DNA of 22,395 nt, from positions 1-22,395 of the IMG/VR virus record IMGVR_UViG_3300035698_016311; one strand, given 5' to 3'. The DNA is from a virus. The notes beneath the pieces are model-generated. The model searched no databases, was not told where the DNA came from, and saw nothing but the letters and a program-made list of their open reading frames with translations. The position numbers were made by a program, and so were the translations under genes. Below, piece after piece: positions 1 through 7,469 of the stretch; position 1 is the first letter of the stretch, and the number at the start of each line of letters is the position of its first letter.

Positions 1-149
1 ATTCAGACGAAGAGGGATACAAGGTTGGTGATAAAGTTTATCATCGCGGTAATTCAGGAGAGCCAATGGTCCACAACAAGCGTCTTTACTGGATGCTCAA
101 GCCACATGAGATCTATGGAAAGGCTCCCAAGAACGAACACGATATATAA
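1..149 (+). CDS. Partial gene, possible GroES-like co-chaperonin C-terminus
   Basis: This is the 3' end of a gene that starts before the window; the reading frame begins at base 3 and runs 48 codons to a TAA. The visible tail contains VGDKVYHRGNSGEP, then NKRLYWMLKPHEIYG and a charged end. The pattern of a GDKV strand, a glycine turn and a (Y/L)xxLKxxxI strand resembles the C-terminal half of GroES/Cpn10 proteins, which cap the chaperonin folding chamber. Phage-encoded versions such as T4 gp31 help fold the capsid protein, which would suit a gene just upstream of a head module. The fragment is short, so another small beta-barrel fold is possible. The frame is supported because frame 2 closes quickly and frame 1 reads as unlikely protein. 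Confidence 0.45.
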   Translation, partial: SDEEGYKVGDKVYHRGNSGEPMVHNKRLYWMLKPHEIYGKAPKNEHDI

Positions 150-165
150 TTTCATTTGGATATAT

Positions 166-197
166 TTTGATTTGGTCCAAAAATAATTATATATTTG
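166..197 (+). promoter_or_regulatory. Bacteroidota-type promoter
   Basis: TTTG at 166-169 is followed by exactly 20 bases and TATATTTG at 190-197. This matches the Bacteroidota primary sigma consensus of TTTG at about -33 and TAnnTTTG at about -7, so transcription would start near 204. It would read the leader and then the gene cluster from 320. Its presence indicates recognition by a Bacteroidota host RNA polymerase. The region is AT-rich, so a chance match cannot be excluded. Confidence 0.6.
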
Positions 198-250
198 TTA
201 CGCTCGATTGCAGTATGGAGTAGTTTATGTCATCGTCTTTGAAATTAAGA

Positions 251-279
251 AAGCCAGGTCTTGTTTAGGTCTGGCTTTT
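251..279 (+). terminator. Intrinsic terminator or attenuator
   Basis: A 10-bp stem (AAGCCAGGTC at 251-260 with GGTCTGGCTT at 268-277, including two G-T wobble pairs) encloses a 7-base loop and ends in TTTT. This is a good Rho-independent terminator. It lies about 50 bases after the predicted start of the promoter at 166-197 and 40 bases before the gene at 320. It could stop upstream transcription, make a short leader RNA of about 75 bases, or attenuate the downstream genes. Confidence 0.75.
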
Positions 280-319
280 CTATACCAGCGATTGAAAAAA
301 TATAAAACTCGTCAGGAGC

Positions 320-721
320 ATGTCTACAGAAACAATTCCTATCGTCACCAGTAAAGAGAAGTTCTTTCTTGAGTATTTGACTCTCAAGAGGCCGGTTATT
401 GATAGTATCCTTACAAAGCTGAATCGTAAGAAGACAACACTGAGCGATACACCGCTTAAGGTACTTGCCCAGTTGCTTTACTACAATGATGTTTATAAGG
501 ATCAGCCGGAAGAGCAGAGATGGAACATGGTGTTTTCTAAAGAGATTCGCCAGTCAATGTTTGAAGCCTTGGATTTGAAGGAGCATCATTTGAACAATTA
601 TATCTCTCACCTTCGGACAATAAAGATAATCGACGGGAAAAAGGTAAGGAAGATGTTTACAGTTTATGCGGATGATCAGGTAGAATTAAGTTTTACATTT
701 CGGCTCAATGGACATACGTAG
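320..721 (+). CDS. Winged-helix-like phage protein
   Basis: A 133-residue protein with no recognisable enzyme motif. After a short N-terminus, residues about 41-110 look like a helical DNA-binding unit: LSDTPLKVLAQLL, then a helix around IRQSMFEALDLKEHHLNNYISHLR, then a short hydrophobic strand pair (IKIIDGKKVRKMFTVY). The spacing of a replicating-initiator-like helix-turn-helix and a wing suggests a winged helix, which fits a late-gene regulator or a terminase accessory factor. The C-terminus is beta-rich (VELSFTFRL). AGGAG lies at 314-318, only one base from the ATG, so it is a poor Shine-Dalgarno spacing. It overlaps the next gene by 14 bases, indicating translational coupling. The specific role is unknown. 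Confidence 0.75.
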   Translation: MSTETIPIVTSKEKFFLEYLTLKRPVIDSILTKLNRKKTTLSDTPLKVLAQLLYYNDVYKDQPEEQRWNMVFSKEIRQSMFEALDLKEHHLNNYISHLRTIKIIDGKKVRKMFTVYADDQVELSFTFRLNGHT

Positions 722-986
722 CAAAGAGTTTCATCAGATAGTTCGGGAGATAGCCAGAAGAAATGAAACTGATCCGGATATTGTTCGTAATGTAATTATA
801 TCAGAATTTGAATGTGCAAGGGTGTCAATGAAAAAAGCGGATCCATACAATAATCATTTTCCGTATATAAAGCTCCCTTACCTGTTCACATTTAAAGTGC
901 TTCCCAGAAGGAGAAGGCACTATGTTGAAAAAGCAAAACAAATTCTAAGGGATGTTCAGAATCAACAAAGGGAATCCGGAGATTGA
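708..986 (+). CDS. Small basic HU/IHF-like protein (tentative)
   Basis: A 92-residue basic protein. Residues 5-40 look like a helical N-terminus (FHQIVREIARR..., then DPDIVRNVIISEFECARVSMKKAD), and residues about 52-70 read FPYIKLPYLFTFKVLPRRRR. The order of two helices, a hydrophobic strand with a Gly/Pro-like turn and a basic arm recalls HU/IHF DNA-bending proteins, whose typical signature here is a GFGxFxVxxRxxR strand. The glycine is absent and the protein lacks a clear full arm, so this is a resemblance and not an assignment. crAss-like phages are known to carry IHF-like genes near their structural genes. It overlaps the preceding gene by 14 bases and the next by 35, so all three are probably co-translated. 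Confidence 0.75.
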   Translation: MDIRSKEFHQIVREIARRNETDPDIVRNVIISEFECARVSMKKADPYNNHFPYIKLPYLFTFKVLPRRRRHYVEKAKQILRDVQNQQRESGD

Positions 987-1506
987 ACCAAAGGCTTTAT
1001 TCGTACCGGAGTTTAAAAGGATTTGGAATCGAGATAAATCCAAGGAGAAGGCAAGAGCCAATAAGGAGCTTGCCTATGTTTATTTTATGGCTGACTACCA
1101 GAGCGAGTATAATATCTATGGTATTGAAAAAGCCAAAATGATTGCAACAGAGGTCATGGGTAAAGAGTCATATGAACCTGATGATTTGGTACTAGATGCG
1201 ATTCAGAAGTACGAGAAGATGCAGGAGACCTATTCAATGCGTTATCTTAAAAGTGTCAGGCAAACAACAGATTCATTGATGGTTTATTATCATGAATTGC
1301 AATTCAGATCTGGCGTAGATGATGCAAAAAAATATAATCCTTCAGGTGTAACGAAAGCATTAAAGGATGTGGAAGATATAATTCAAAAGATTGAGAAGTG
1401 GGAGAAGAAGGTCAGGGGCGAAGAGGATGATATGCAGATACGAGGAGGGGGTAAGGTCGGTCTATTTGAAGATAAAGAGACTGCTACCTGGATTAAAATA
1501 AAATAA
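952..1506 (+). CDS. Putative terminase small subunit
   Basis: A 184-residue, charged, largely helical protein ending one base into the start of the large terminase (TAATG). The position directly before the large subunit is the usual place for a small terminase, which recognises phage DNA and recruits the large subunit to the packaging site. Visible segments are PEFKRIWNRDKSKEKARANKELAYVY (residues about 19-44), a central helical region with QKYEKMQETYSMRYLKSVRQTTDSLMVYYHEL, and a Lys/Glu-rich helix near residues 135-158 that could mediate oligomer contacts. No classical helix-turn-helix is obvious. The start is fixed by a TAA in frame just upstream at 946-948. The function is inferred from context alone. 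Confidence 0.8.
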   Translation: MFRINKGNPEIEPKALFVPEFKRIWNRDKSKEKARANKELAYVYFMADYQSEYNIYGIEKAKMIATEVMGKESYEPDDLVLDAIQKYEKMQETYSMRYLKSVRQTTDSLMVYYHELQFRSGVDDAKKYNPSGVTKALKDVEDIIQKIEKWEKKVRGEEDDMQIRGGGKVGLFEDKETATWIKIK

Positions 1507-3629
1507 TGGAATTAGTAGAGCCAAAAATAATAGATAGTGGGTACTATAAGAATACACCTCACTATAACACTGAAGAATGGTGTCAGTCTGCATTACATTT
1601 TAAGGAATTTGGAAAATATACGAACCATCCTGTAAACTCACATATATCAAGTAGCTATCATAAGTTCTGGGATGAAGAGGCTCGAAGAAGTTTATATGGT
1701 TATAATATTGGCCGGGATTGGATTCCTGGCTATTTTTATTTCTATCTGAATTATTCTCCAATATATATTGCTATTGAATTAGATCTTGAAGAGGGGGAGC
1801 GTGAAGAAATGGATCTTGAAAGACTAATGCAACAAGCACAAGCAGATAGATCATTTGAATTTCCTGATTTTTGGGATGGAGACTATGAGTACTACCATTA
1901 TCTTGAAGATGCTGAACGATCAGGAGAACATGCAGCAATCATTAAAACAAGGGGTCGTGGATATTCTTATAAAGGTGGATCTATGTGTAATAGGAATTAT
2001 TACATGATCCCAGGATCCAAAAGTTTCGTATTTGCTGATGAGAAAGAATATCTTATCAGTGACGGATTATTGACCAAGGCTTGGGAGATGATGGACCATA
2101 TTGAGGATAATACTCCATGGGGTAAGCGCCGGTCAAGACACGATTCGATAATGCATAAACGGTCATCTTACTATAAGGAGAGTAACGGACTGAGGATCGA
2201 GAAAGGATTTAAAAGCGAGATCATTGGTGTATCCCTTAAGAATAACTGGAACAAAGCTCGGGGAAAACGGGGTAAGCTTATCCTCTATGAAGAATCCGGG
2301 AAAAATCCCAACCTGATAAGAGCCTGGAACATCTCTTTAAAGAGTATGCAACAGGGCCGGCTTACCTTCGGACTACAGTGTGCTTTTGGGACTGGTGGAA
2401 CAGAAGATGTTGATATCATAGGACTTGAACAATTAATGTATGAAGGTAGGGCATACAATATCCATCAGGTAAAGAATAAGTGGGATGATGGTGCTTCAAA
2501 TGCTACATGTGGTCATTTCGTATCTGTAGAATCCAATCTTGAGGGAGCCATGGATAAAGATGGTAACTCAAATACTGAACTAGCATTTAAACTTACCGAG
2601 GCTTCAAGAGACAAGGTTATAAAGGCCACAAAGAATCCGGATGCAATAGCCCGGTTCATTGCTGAGGAGCCACGTAAGCCACAGGAGGCTATCATGCGCT
2701 TGGGTGGGACTATCTTTCCAATTAATGATCTTAAAGAACACCTCAACCATATAAGAAGCGATCCGGAAGGTTTTGAAGAGAAAGAGTATGTTGGTAAGTT
2801 GAAAGTAAATCCAGATACAGAGAAGATCGAATGGAAACTTAATCCCGAAGCCAAACCAATAAGAATCTATCCACAGACTGATAAAAGAAATCTTGAGGGA
2901 GCAATTGTTATCTATGAGCATCCTGTAGCAAATTCAGAAGGAGATATTCCTTTTGGAGTTTACCTAGCAGGAAATGACCCGTATGATCATGATGAGAGTA
3001 CAACAGATTCCTTGGGATCCACATTCATATTAAATAAACTTACTGGACGAATAGTAGCTGAATACACTGGCCGGCCATCGACGGCTGACAGGTATTATGA
3101 GAATACGCGAAGATTACTTCTTTATTATAATGCGAGATGTAATTACGAGAACAACAATAAGGGTTTGTTTACATACTTCAATAACCGACATCACGCACAC
3201 TTATTATGTGACACCCCAAAGATAGTTCACGATAAGATCTATGATAAGGGCTTACTCAATAGAGGCAAAGGAACACCAGGTACTCTTCCGATACAAAAAT
3301 GGGGTAGAGAACAGATTCTTATATGGCTCACAACGCCAGTAGCGCCAGGGAGTGAACGGCTTAATCTGCATACAATACGAAGCATACCTTTACTGCAAGA
3401 ATTGATTTACTGGCACAAAGACGGTAACTTTGACCGTGTTGATGCATTGCAGATGTTAATGATTCTTAAGGAAGATGTTCAGAATCATATACCAGAAGAA
3501 GAGAGAACTGCTGAACTGGTATCACCCTTCTTTCAACGCATGGAGATGTTTCAGGAGAAGAATAGAGAGAAATCAGATCCTTTTGCCATCATAGACAAGA
3601 GGGCCCAACTTGAAAGACGAAATATTTAA
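1506..3629 (+). CDS. terL: Terminase large subunit
   Basis: This 707-residue protein is the packaging motor: an ATPase that pumps DNA into the prohead through the portal and a nuclease that cuts the concatemer. The ATPase part has an unusual Walker A region at residues 147-159 (KTRGRGYSYKGGS), a Walker B at 257-263 (KLILYEE) and a coupling-type FGTGG at 294-298. The RNase H-like nuclease follows, with D491 in AGNDPYDHD, E548 in NYENNNKG, and D646 (or D643) in FDRVDAL as likely metal ligands. The N-terminal DWIPGYFYFYLNYSPI segment is typical of terminases from Bacteroidota phages as I remember them. It starts inside the stop of the small terminase and is followed by the portal after 11 bases. 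The order of motifs makes this secure. Confidence 0.95.
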   Translation: MELVEPKIIDSGYYKNTPHYNTEEWCQSALHFKEFGKYTNHPVNSHISSSYHKFWDEEARRSLYGYNIGRDWIPGYFYFYLNYSPIYIAIELDLEEGEREEMDLERLMQQAQADRSFEFPDFWDGDYEYYHYLEDAERSGEHAAIIKTRGRGYSYKGGSMCNRNYYMIPGSKSFVFADEKEYLISDGLLTKAWEMMDHIEDNTPWGKRRSRHDSIMHKRSSYYKESNGLRIEKGFKSEIIGVSLKNNWNKARGKRGKLILYEESGKNPNLIRAWNISLKSMQQGRLTFGLQCAFGTGGTEDVDIIGLEQLMYEGRAYNIHQVKNKWDDGASNATCGHFVSVESNLEGAMDKDGNSNTELAFKLTEASRDKVIKATKNPDAIARFIAEEPRKPQEAIMRLGGTIFPINDLKEHLNHIRSDPEGFEEKEYVGKLKVNPDTEKIEWKLNPEAKPIRIYPQTDKRNLEGAIVIYEHPVANSEGDIPFGVYLAGNDPYDHDESTTDSLGSTFILNKLTGRIVAEYTGRPSTADRYYENTRRLLLYYNARCNYENNNKGLFTYFNNRHHAHLLCDTPKIVHDKIYDKGLLNRGKGTPGTLPIQKWGREQILIWLTTPVAPGSERLNLHTIRSIPLLQELIYWHKDGNFDRVDALQMLMILKEDVQNHIPEEERTAELVSPFFQRMEMFQEKNREKSDPFAIIDKRAQLERRNI

Positions 3630-3640
3630 AACGAGCAACC

Positions 3641-6061
3641 ATGGCAATGAGAATTCATCAGTTTCCCGCACAGAAAAAAACCTTAGCTGAGAAAGATAAG
3701 ACCTGGGGGATTAAATGCATTGAGTCTGGGATTACTATAACCACAAGCGATACCAGTAAGATCAGGAAAAGCAGATCAGCAAAGAAACTTAACTTCGATT
3801 TGATAAATGGTATTATCGATGAGAAAGATATTGAACGGGCGTTTAACCCTATGGGTATTCGCGGTGTTGCTTTCCCGGCGAAGATACAGAACTATCCAAT
3901 TGAGATATCAAAGTTCAATGTTCTTAAAGGAGAAGAATCCCGTAGGCGGTTTGACTGGCGTGTTCGATCTGTCAATGAAGATGCTATCAGTGAAAAGGAA
4001 TTTCAGATGGGCCAACAAATAACTGCCCTTCTTGCTGAAGAGGTTCAGAACCAAGGTTACAGTGAAGATAAGGCCCAGAGAAGGTTAAAACAGTTAGAGC
4101 ATTATCAACAATACGAATATCAAGATTATGGTGAGGTCATGGGAACCAGGATAATTGAATATTTCTGGCACACTCAGAGTCTTAAAGAAATGTTCTCCTC
4201 TGCTTTTTATGATGTACTTATTGGTGCTGAAGAGATCTATTCGGTAGATATTTCCCATGGAGATCCTGTTGGTACAAAAAAGAATATCCTTGGTGTCTCA
4301 ACATTTGGTATGGGAGATAGCCACAAGATTGAGGATGCAGATATGATCATTGAAGATAATTACACATCCGTTGGGAAGGTCATAGATGAGTTCTGGGATG
4401 ATATGAAACCTGGGGAAATTGATCAACTTGAGGAAAGTAGTCGAAGAAATAAATTCCATGGAGATATTATTCCTGCCGGTCCATGGGATTCAGCCCAAGA
4501 ATCTATTGACATGAGTACATCACAACTTATTACAGTCGATGGATCTGATCTAAGTACTTATAGTGGTAATTATGACTCTGATGGAAATGTTAGGGTCATT
4601 CGTGTTGTATGGAAATCAAGGAGAAAGATAGGGATGCTTACCTATTATGATCAGGATGGAAATGAGCAAACAACTATTGTCGATGAGAATTTTCCTATCA
4701 AGCAATATGAAGCCCATGGCTGGAAGATTGTATGGAAATGGATCAATGAGTGGTGGCAGGGTTATCGCATAGGCGCAGACATGTATAAGCGCATAGAGCC
4801 CTTACCGAGAATTGGAACGAAAATGACCAACCCATCAATATGCCTTCCCCCCTATTGTGGAACGATTTATCGCATTGGTGGTACAGGAATAAGTTTAATG
4901 GACCGGATCAAGCCTTATAAGTACCTATATAATGTATATATGAGGCGTACTGAACTTGCTTCAGCACGAAATAAAGGTGTTATTGCTGAACTGGATATCG
5001 CTGAAATTCCGGATGGATGGGATGAAGAACTGGTAATGATGTATGCAGAAGCCAACGGATACATGATCAAGGACTCATTCAAGGAAGGAAAGAAAGGAAA
5101 TGCTACCGGCAAACTTGTCGGTACTGTTAAGCAAAGGGGATCTGATGTTCTTAATCTCAACTCAGCTGATGTGATCCGGGCAAATCTGGAATTAGCCAGG
5201 TATGTCAAGAATGAGCTTGGTGAGATAGCTGGCATAACACCACAGAGAGAGGGACAGGTTCAGAACCGGGAGACCCTTGGTGGTGTAGAGCATGCCATTG
5301 AAAAGAGTTCTCATGTTACTGAAGAGTGGTTTGCTCTTCATGATAATACGAAATTAAGAGTACTTGGATTATTTGTCGAGACCGCTAAACATGCATGGAG
5401 ATACGCTGAAGGAGATGCTGCAAAGAAACTTCAGTATATGGATGACGGACTCATTACACATATCTTTAATGTAGACGGCAGGAAGTTTGCAGAATCAGAA
5501 TATGGATACTATGTATCTGATGGTCGCAATGATGCTGAACTGATTAGTGTTATTAAAACACTCGCTCAGGCCGCACTACAAAATGATAAGGCGAGCTTCA
5601 AGGATATCTTCTCAATCTATCGGGGAACCTCTGTCAGCAGTATGGAGCGTAAACTAGAGTATAGTGAACAGCAGACTCATGAACGTGAAGATGATGCGCG
5701 TAAGGAAGCTCTAGAGAGTCAGGAACGTATGGTAGAGGCTCAGTCTCAAATGGAGCAGAAGAAGATGGAACAGACTGAGCGTATTGAGATGAATAAACTT
5801 GACACTCAACTTACTCTTAAAGCCATGGAGATCGAAGGAAAACTTACTGAATTGGAACTTCAGGATGATTCTATTGATCGTGATAAACTCAGGATACAAC
5901 TTGACAAGCAGAAGGAAGATATTGAGTTTAAAAAACAGGAACTTCGGGAGAGATCTGAACAGTTTTATGCTGGCCTAAAATCACAAGAGAAGCGAGTAGG
6001 CATGCAAATTACAAGTGCCCAAAAGATAGCAAACAAGCGACCTGTAGCGAAAAAGGTATAA
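3641..6061 (+). CDS. Portal protein
   Basis: An 806-residue protein immediately after the large terminase. Portals form the dodecameric ring at one capsid vertex through which DNA enters and leaves, and which docks the terminase and later the tail adaptors. The core spans roughly residues 100-620. Its best landmarks are the helical stretch NVYMRRTELASARNKGV (431-447) and the GITPQREGQVQNRETLGGVE segment (531-550), a type of motif common in Bacteroidota-phage portals. Residues about 670-785 are a long highly charged helix rich in Glu, Lys and Gln, predicted to be a coiled coil, possibly extending into the capsid as a barrel or holding the scaffold. No convincing Shine-Dalgarno sequence precedes the ATG. 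Assignment rests on size, order and these motifs. Confidence 0.9.
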   Translation: MAMRIHQFPAQKKTLAEKDKTWGIKCIESGITITTSDTSKIRKSRSAKKLNFDLINGIIDEKDIERAFNPMGIRGVAFPAKIQNYPIEISKFNVLKGEESRRRFDWRVRSVNEDAISEKEFQMGQQITALLAEEVQNQGYSEDKAQRRLKQLEHYQQYEYQDYGEVMGTRIIEYFWHTQSLKEMFSSAFYDVLIGAEEIYSVDISHGDPVGTKKNILGVSTFGMGDSHKIEDADMIIEDNYTSVGKVIDEFWDDMKPGEIDQLEESSRRNKFHGDIIPAGPWDSAQESIDMSTSQLITVDGSDLSTYSGNYDSDGNVRVIRVVWKSRRKIGMLTYYDQDGNEQTTIVDENFPIKQYEAHGWKIVWKWINEWWQGYRIGADMYKRIEPLPRIGTKMTNPSICLPPYCGTIYRIGGTGISLMDRIKPYKYLYNVYMRRTELASARNKGVIAELDIAEIPDGWDEELVMMYAEANGYMIKDSFKEGKKGNATGKLVGTVKQRGSDVLNLNSADVIRANLELARYVKNELGEIAGITPQREGQVQNRETLGGVEHAIEKSSHVTEEWFALHDNTKLRVLGLFVETAKHAWRYAEGDAAKKLQYMDDGLITHIFNVDGRKFAESEYGYYVSDGRNDAELISVIKTLAQAALQNDKASFKDIFSIYRGTSVSSMERKLEYSEQQTHEREDDARKEALESQERMVEAQSQMEQKKMEQTERIEMNKLDTQLTLKAMEIEGKLTELELQDDSIDRDKLRIQLDKQKEDIEFKKQELRERSEQFYAGLKSQEKRVGMQITSAQKIANKRPVAKKV

Positions 6062-6093
6062 AAAAATTATATATAAAAAAATTATATATTTTG
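6060..6093 (+). repeat. Perfect 15-bp AT-rich tandem repeat in intergenic gap
   Basis: The unit AAAAAAATTATATAT occurs twice without a gap, at 6060-6074 and 6075-6089, beginning inside the portal stop codon. It ends in TTTTGG. The segment ATTATATATTTTG at 6081-6093 closely repeats ATTATATATTTG at 186-197, which contains the -7 element of the promoter upstream of 320. The region may be a promoter or a binding site for a late regulator. A TTTG element at the usual distance upstream was not found, so an ordinary host-sigma promoter is not secure here. Confidence 0.6.
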
Positions 6094-6168
6094 GCTATTA
6101 AAGCCATTCTCTAGTAGTGGTGATACTATTGAAATGAGTGTTATTATTAATTAAACTTGTAACTATTG

Positions 6169-6175
6169 AAAGGAG
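6169..6175 (+). promoter_or_regulatory. Strong ribosome binding site
   Basis: AAAGGAG sits six bases before the ATG at 6182. It is one of only two strong Shine-Dalgarno sequences in the window, the other being at 18704-18709. It fixes the start of the scaffold-like gene and suggests high translation initiation. Confidence 0.75.
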
Positions 6176-6181
6176 AAAAAA

Positions 6182-7435
6182 ATGGACAAAGAAGCAGCAA
6201 ATCCTGAAAGTCAAGTTCTCTTCGGAGGAGTTGATTTAGAAGGTTTAGAAGATGCTCTTCTTACGGTTGATATTGCTGAGGGAGAAACAGTTCCCGAGGT
6301 AGATAAAACCGTTGAAGAGGTAGCATCCGGTGGAGATGGAGACCCACCAAAAGTAACAGACAAACCGCTTGATAAAGGAAGCGGAGACAAACCAGCCGAT
6401 AAACCACCTGACTTATTAGAAGTCGATAAAAAAACAGAAGCAGCAGGAGGGGAGAAACCAAAAACAGACGAAGGTGATAAACCAAAGGAAGGCGGGGAGG
6501 CCGGCCAGGAAGGGACACTATCTCCGATGTATCTCCATGCTGCGGCTCTTCAGGAAAATGGTCTCCTGCCTGACTTTGATCTTGAGACCATTAAGGATCT
6601 TGAAACAGAAGATCAGGCATTAAAAGTCAACGAACATATCCAGAAAACTATTAATGATGAAAAGAAGACCGCCGTTGATGGCGCTCTTAAAGAAGTCAAT
6701 GGGTTAAAGGAGATGTATGATGACATCAAAAACGGAGTGGATCCAAATGCTCTTCGGGAGAATATGACCCTTGATGAGCAGTATGGAAATATTACCGTCA
6801 AGAGTCTTGAGGATAATGAGGAGGCTCAGGAAACTATTTATTCAGATGTTCTTCTTATGAAGGGCCTGAGTGAACCAAAGGTCAAGCAGCTTATTCAGGT
6901 ATCCAAGGACAATGAAAGTCTTCTGACAGATGCTACCGATGGTCTTAAGGAGATCCAGGGAGCTATCAAAGTAGAACGTGAAGATATGCGTGTAAAAGCT
7001 AAAGCGGCCAAGGACGCTCGTGAAGAACGATCAACAAAAACTCAGGAGAATGTCAAAAAGCATGTTACCGGTCTCAAAGAGATTATCCCGGGAGTTGAAC
7101 TTACCAAGGCAGAGCAAGAGAAGCTTATCAAGGATATGACCGTCCCTGTTAAGTTTGTTAAGAATACTCAAGGGGTAGAGGTTCCTGTCAATAGAGCCAT
7201 GGTGTTGAGATCGAAAGATCCAATTGCATTCGAGGCAAGACTCAATTATTTTATCGAGAAAGGATTTTTTGATAAGGATGCCAAGTTTGAGAACTTGAAA
7301 GCAACAGCCACAACAACAGCAGCGAAAAAGTTCATGGATAAGATAAATGAGACTAAGACTGTTCCAGGAACTCCCGCAGTTGATGAAGAAAAACTGAATG
7401 ACAAAGCGGATTTTAAATTTCCGTTTCCGACATAA
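6182..7435 (+). CDS. Scaffold-like capsid assembly protein
   Basis: A 417-residue, acidic and largely helical protein placed between portal and major capsid protein, the normal position of a scaffold. Scaffolds guide capsid shells to the right size and are removed before DNA packaging. Residues about 30-112 are low-complexity and rich in Asp, Glu, Lys, Gly and Pro, and are probably disordered. From about residue 113 (LSPMYLHAAALQENGLLPDF) the sequence becomes ordered and helical with many Glu/Lys runs, and the last 60 residues hold a short Thr/Ala segment and an FKFPFPT end. No protease motif was recognised, either here or in neighbouring genes. The start is set by the AAAGGAG at 6169-6175. 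Function is inferred from composition and position. Confidence 0.85.
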   Translation: MDKEAANPESQVLFGGVDLEGLEDALLTVDIAEGETVPEVDKTVEEVASGGDGDPPKVTDKPLDKGSGDKPADKPPDLLEVDKKTEAAGGEKPKTDEGDKPKEGGEAGQEGTLSPMYLHAAALQENGLLPDFDLETIKDLETEDQALKVNEHIQKTINDEKKTAVDGALKEVNGLKEMYDDIKNGVDPNALRENMTLDEQYGNITVKSLEDNEEAQETIYSDVLLMKGLSEPKVKQLIQVSKDNESLLTDATDGLKEIQGAIKVEREDMRVKAKAAKDAREERSTKTQENVKKHVTGLKEIIPGVELTKAEQEKLIKDMTVPVKFVKNTQGVEVPVNRAMVLRSKDPIAFEARLNYFIEKGFFDKDAKFENLKATATTTAAKKFMDKINETKTVPGTPAVDEEKLNDKADFKFPFPT

Positions 7436-7469
7436 ATACTTAGTACAAATCGATTTAAATTAAATCATA

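Noticed and set aside
205-290. tRNA-like stretch before the first full gene
   Set aside because: A D-arm-like AGTAGTTTATG and a GAA-like loop occur, but the anticodon stem does not pair properly, there is no TTCRA loop, and the 3' part is better explained as a terminator hairpin.
3807-4022. Shifted 71-residue frame in the portal gene
   Set aside because: It overlaps the portal frame entirely and lacks independent translation signals.
6092-6106. TGGCT/AGCCA hairpin as a terminator after the portal gene
   Set aside because: The stem has only 5 bp and no T-run follows on either strand, so it is not a convincing terminator.
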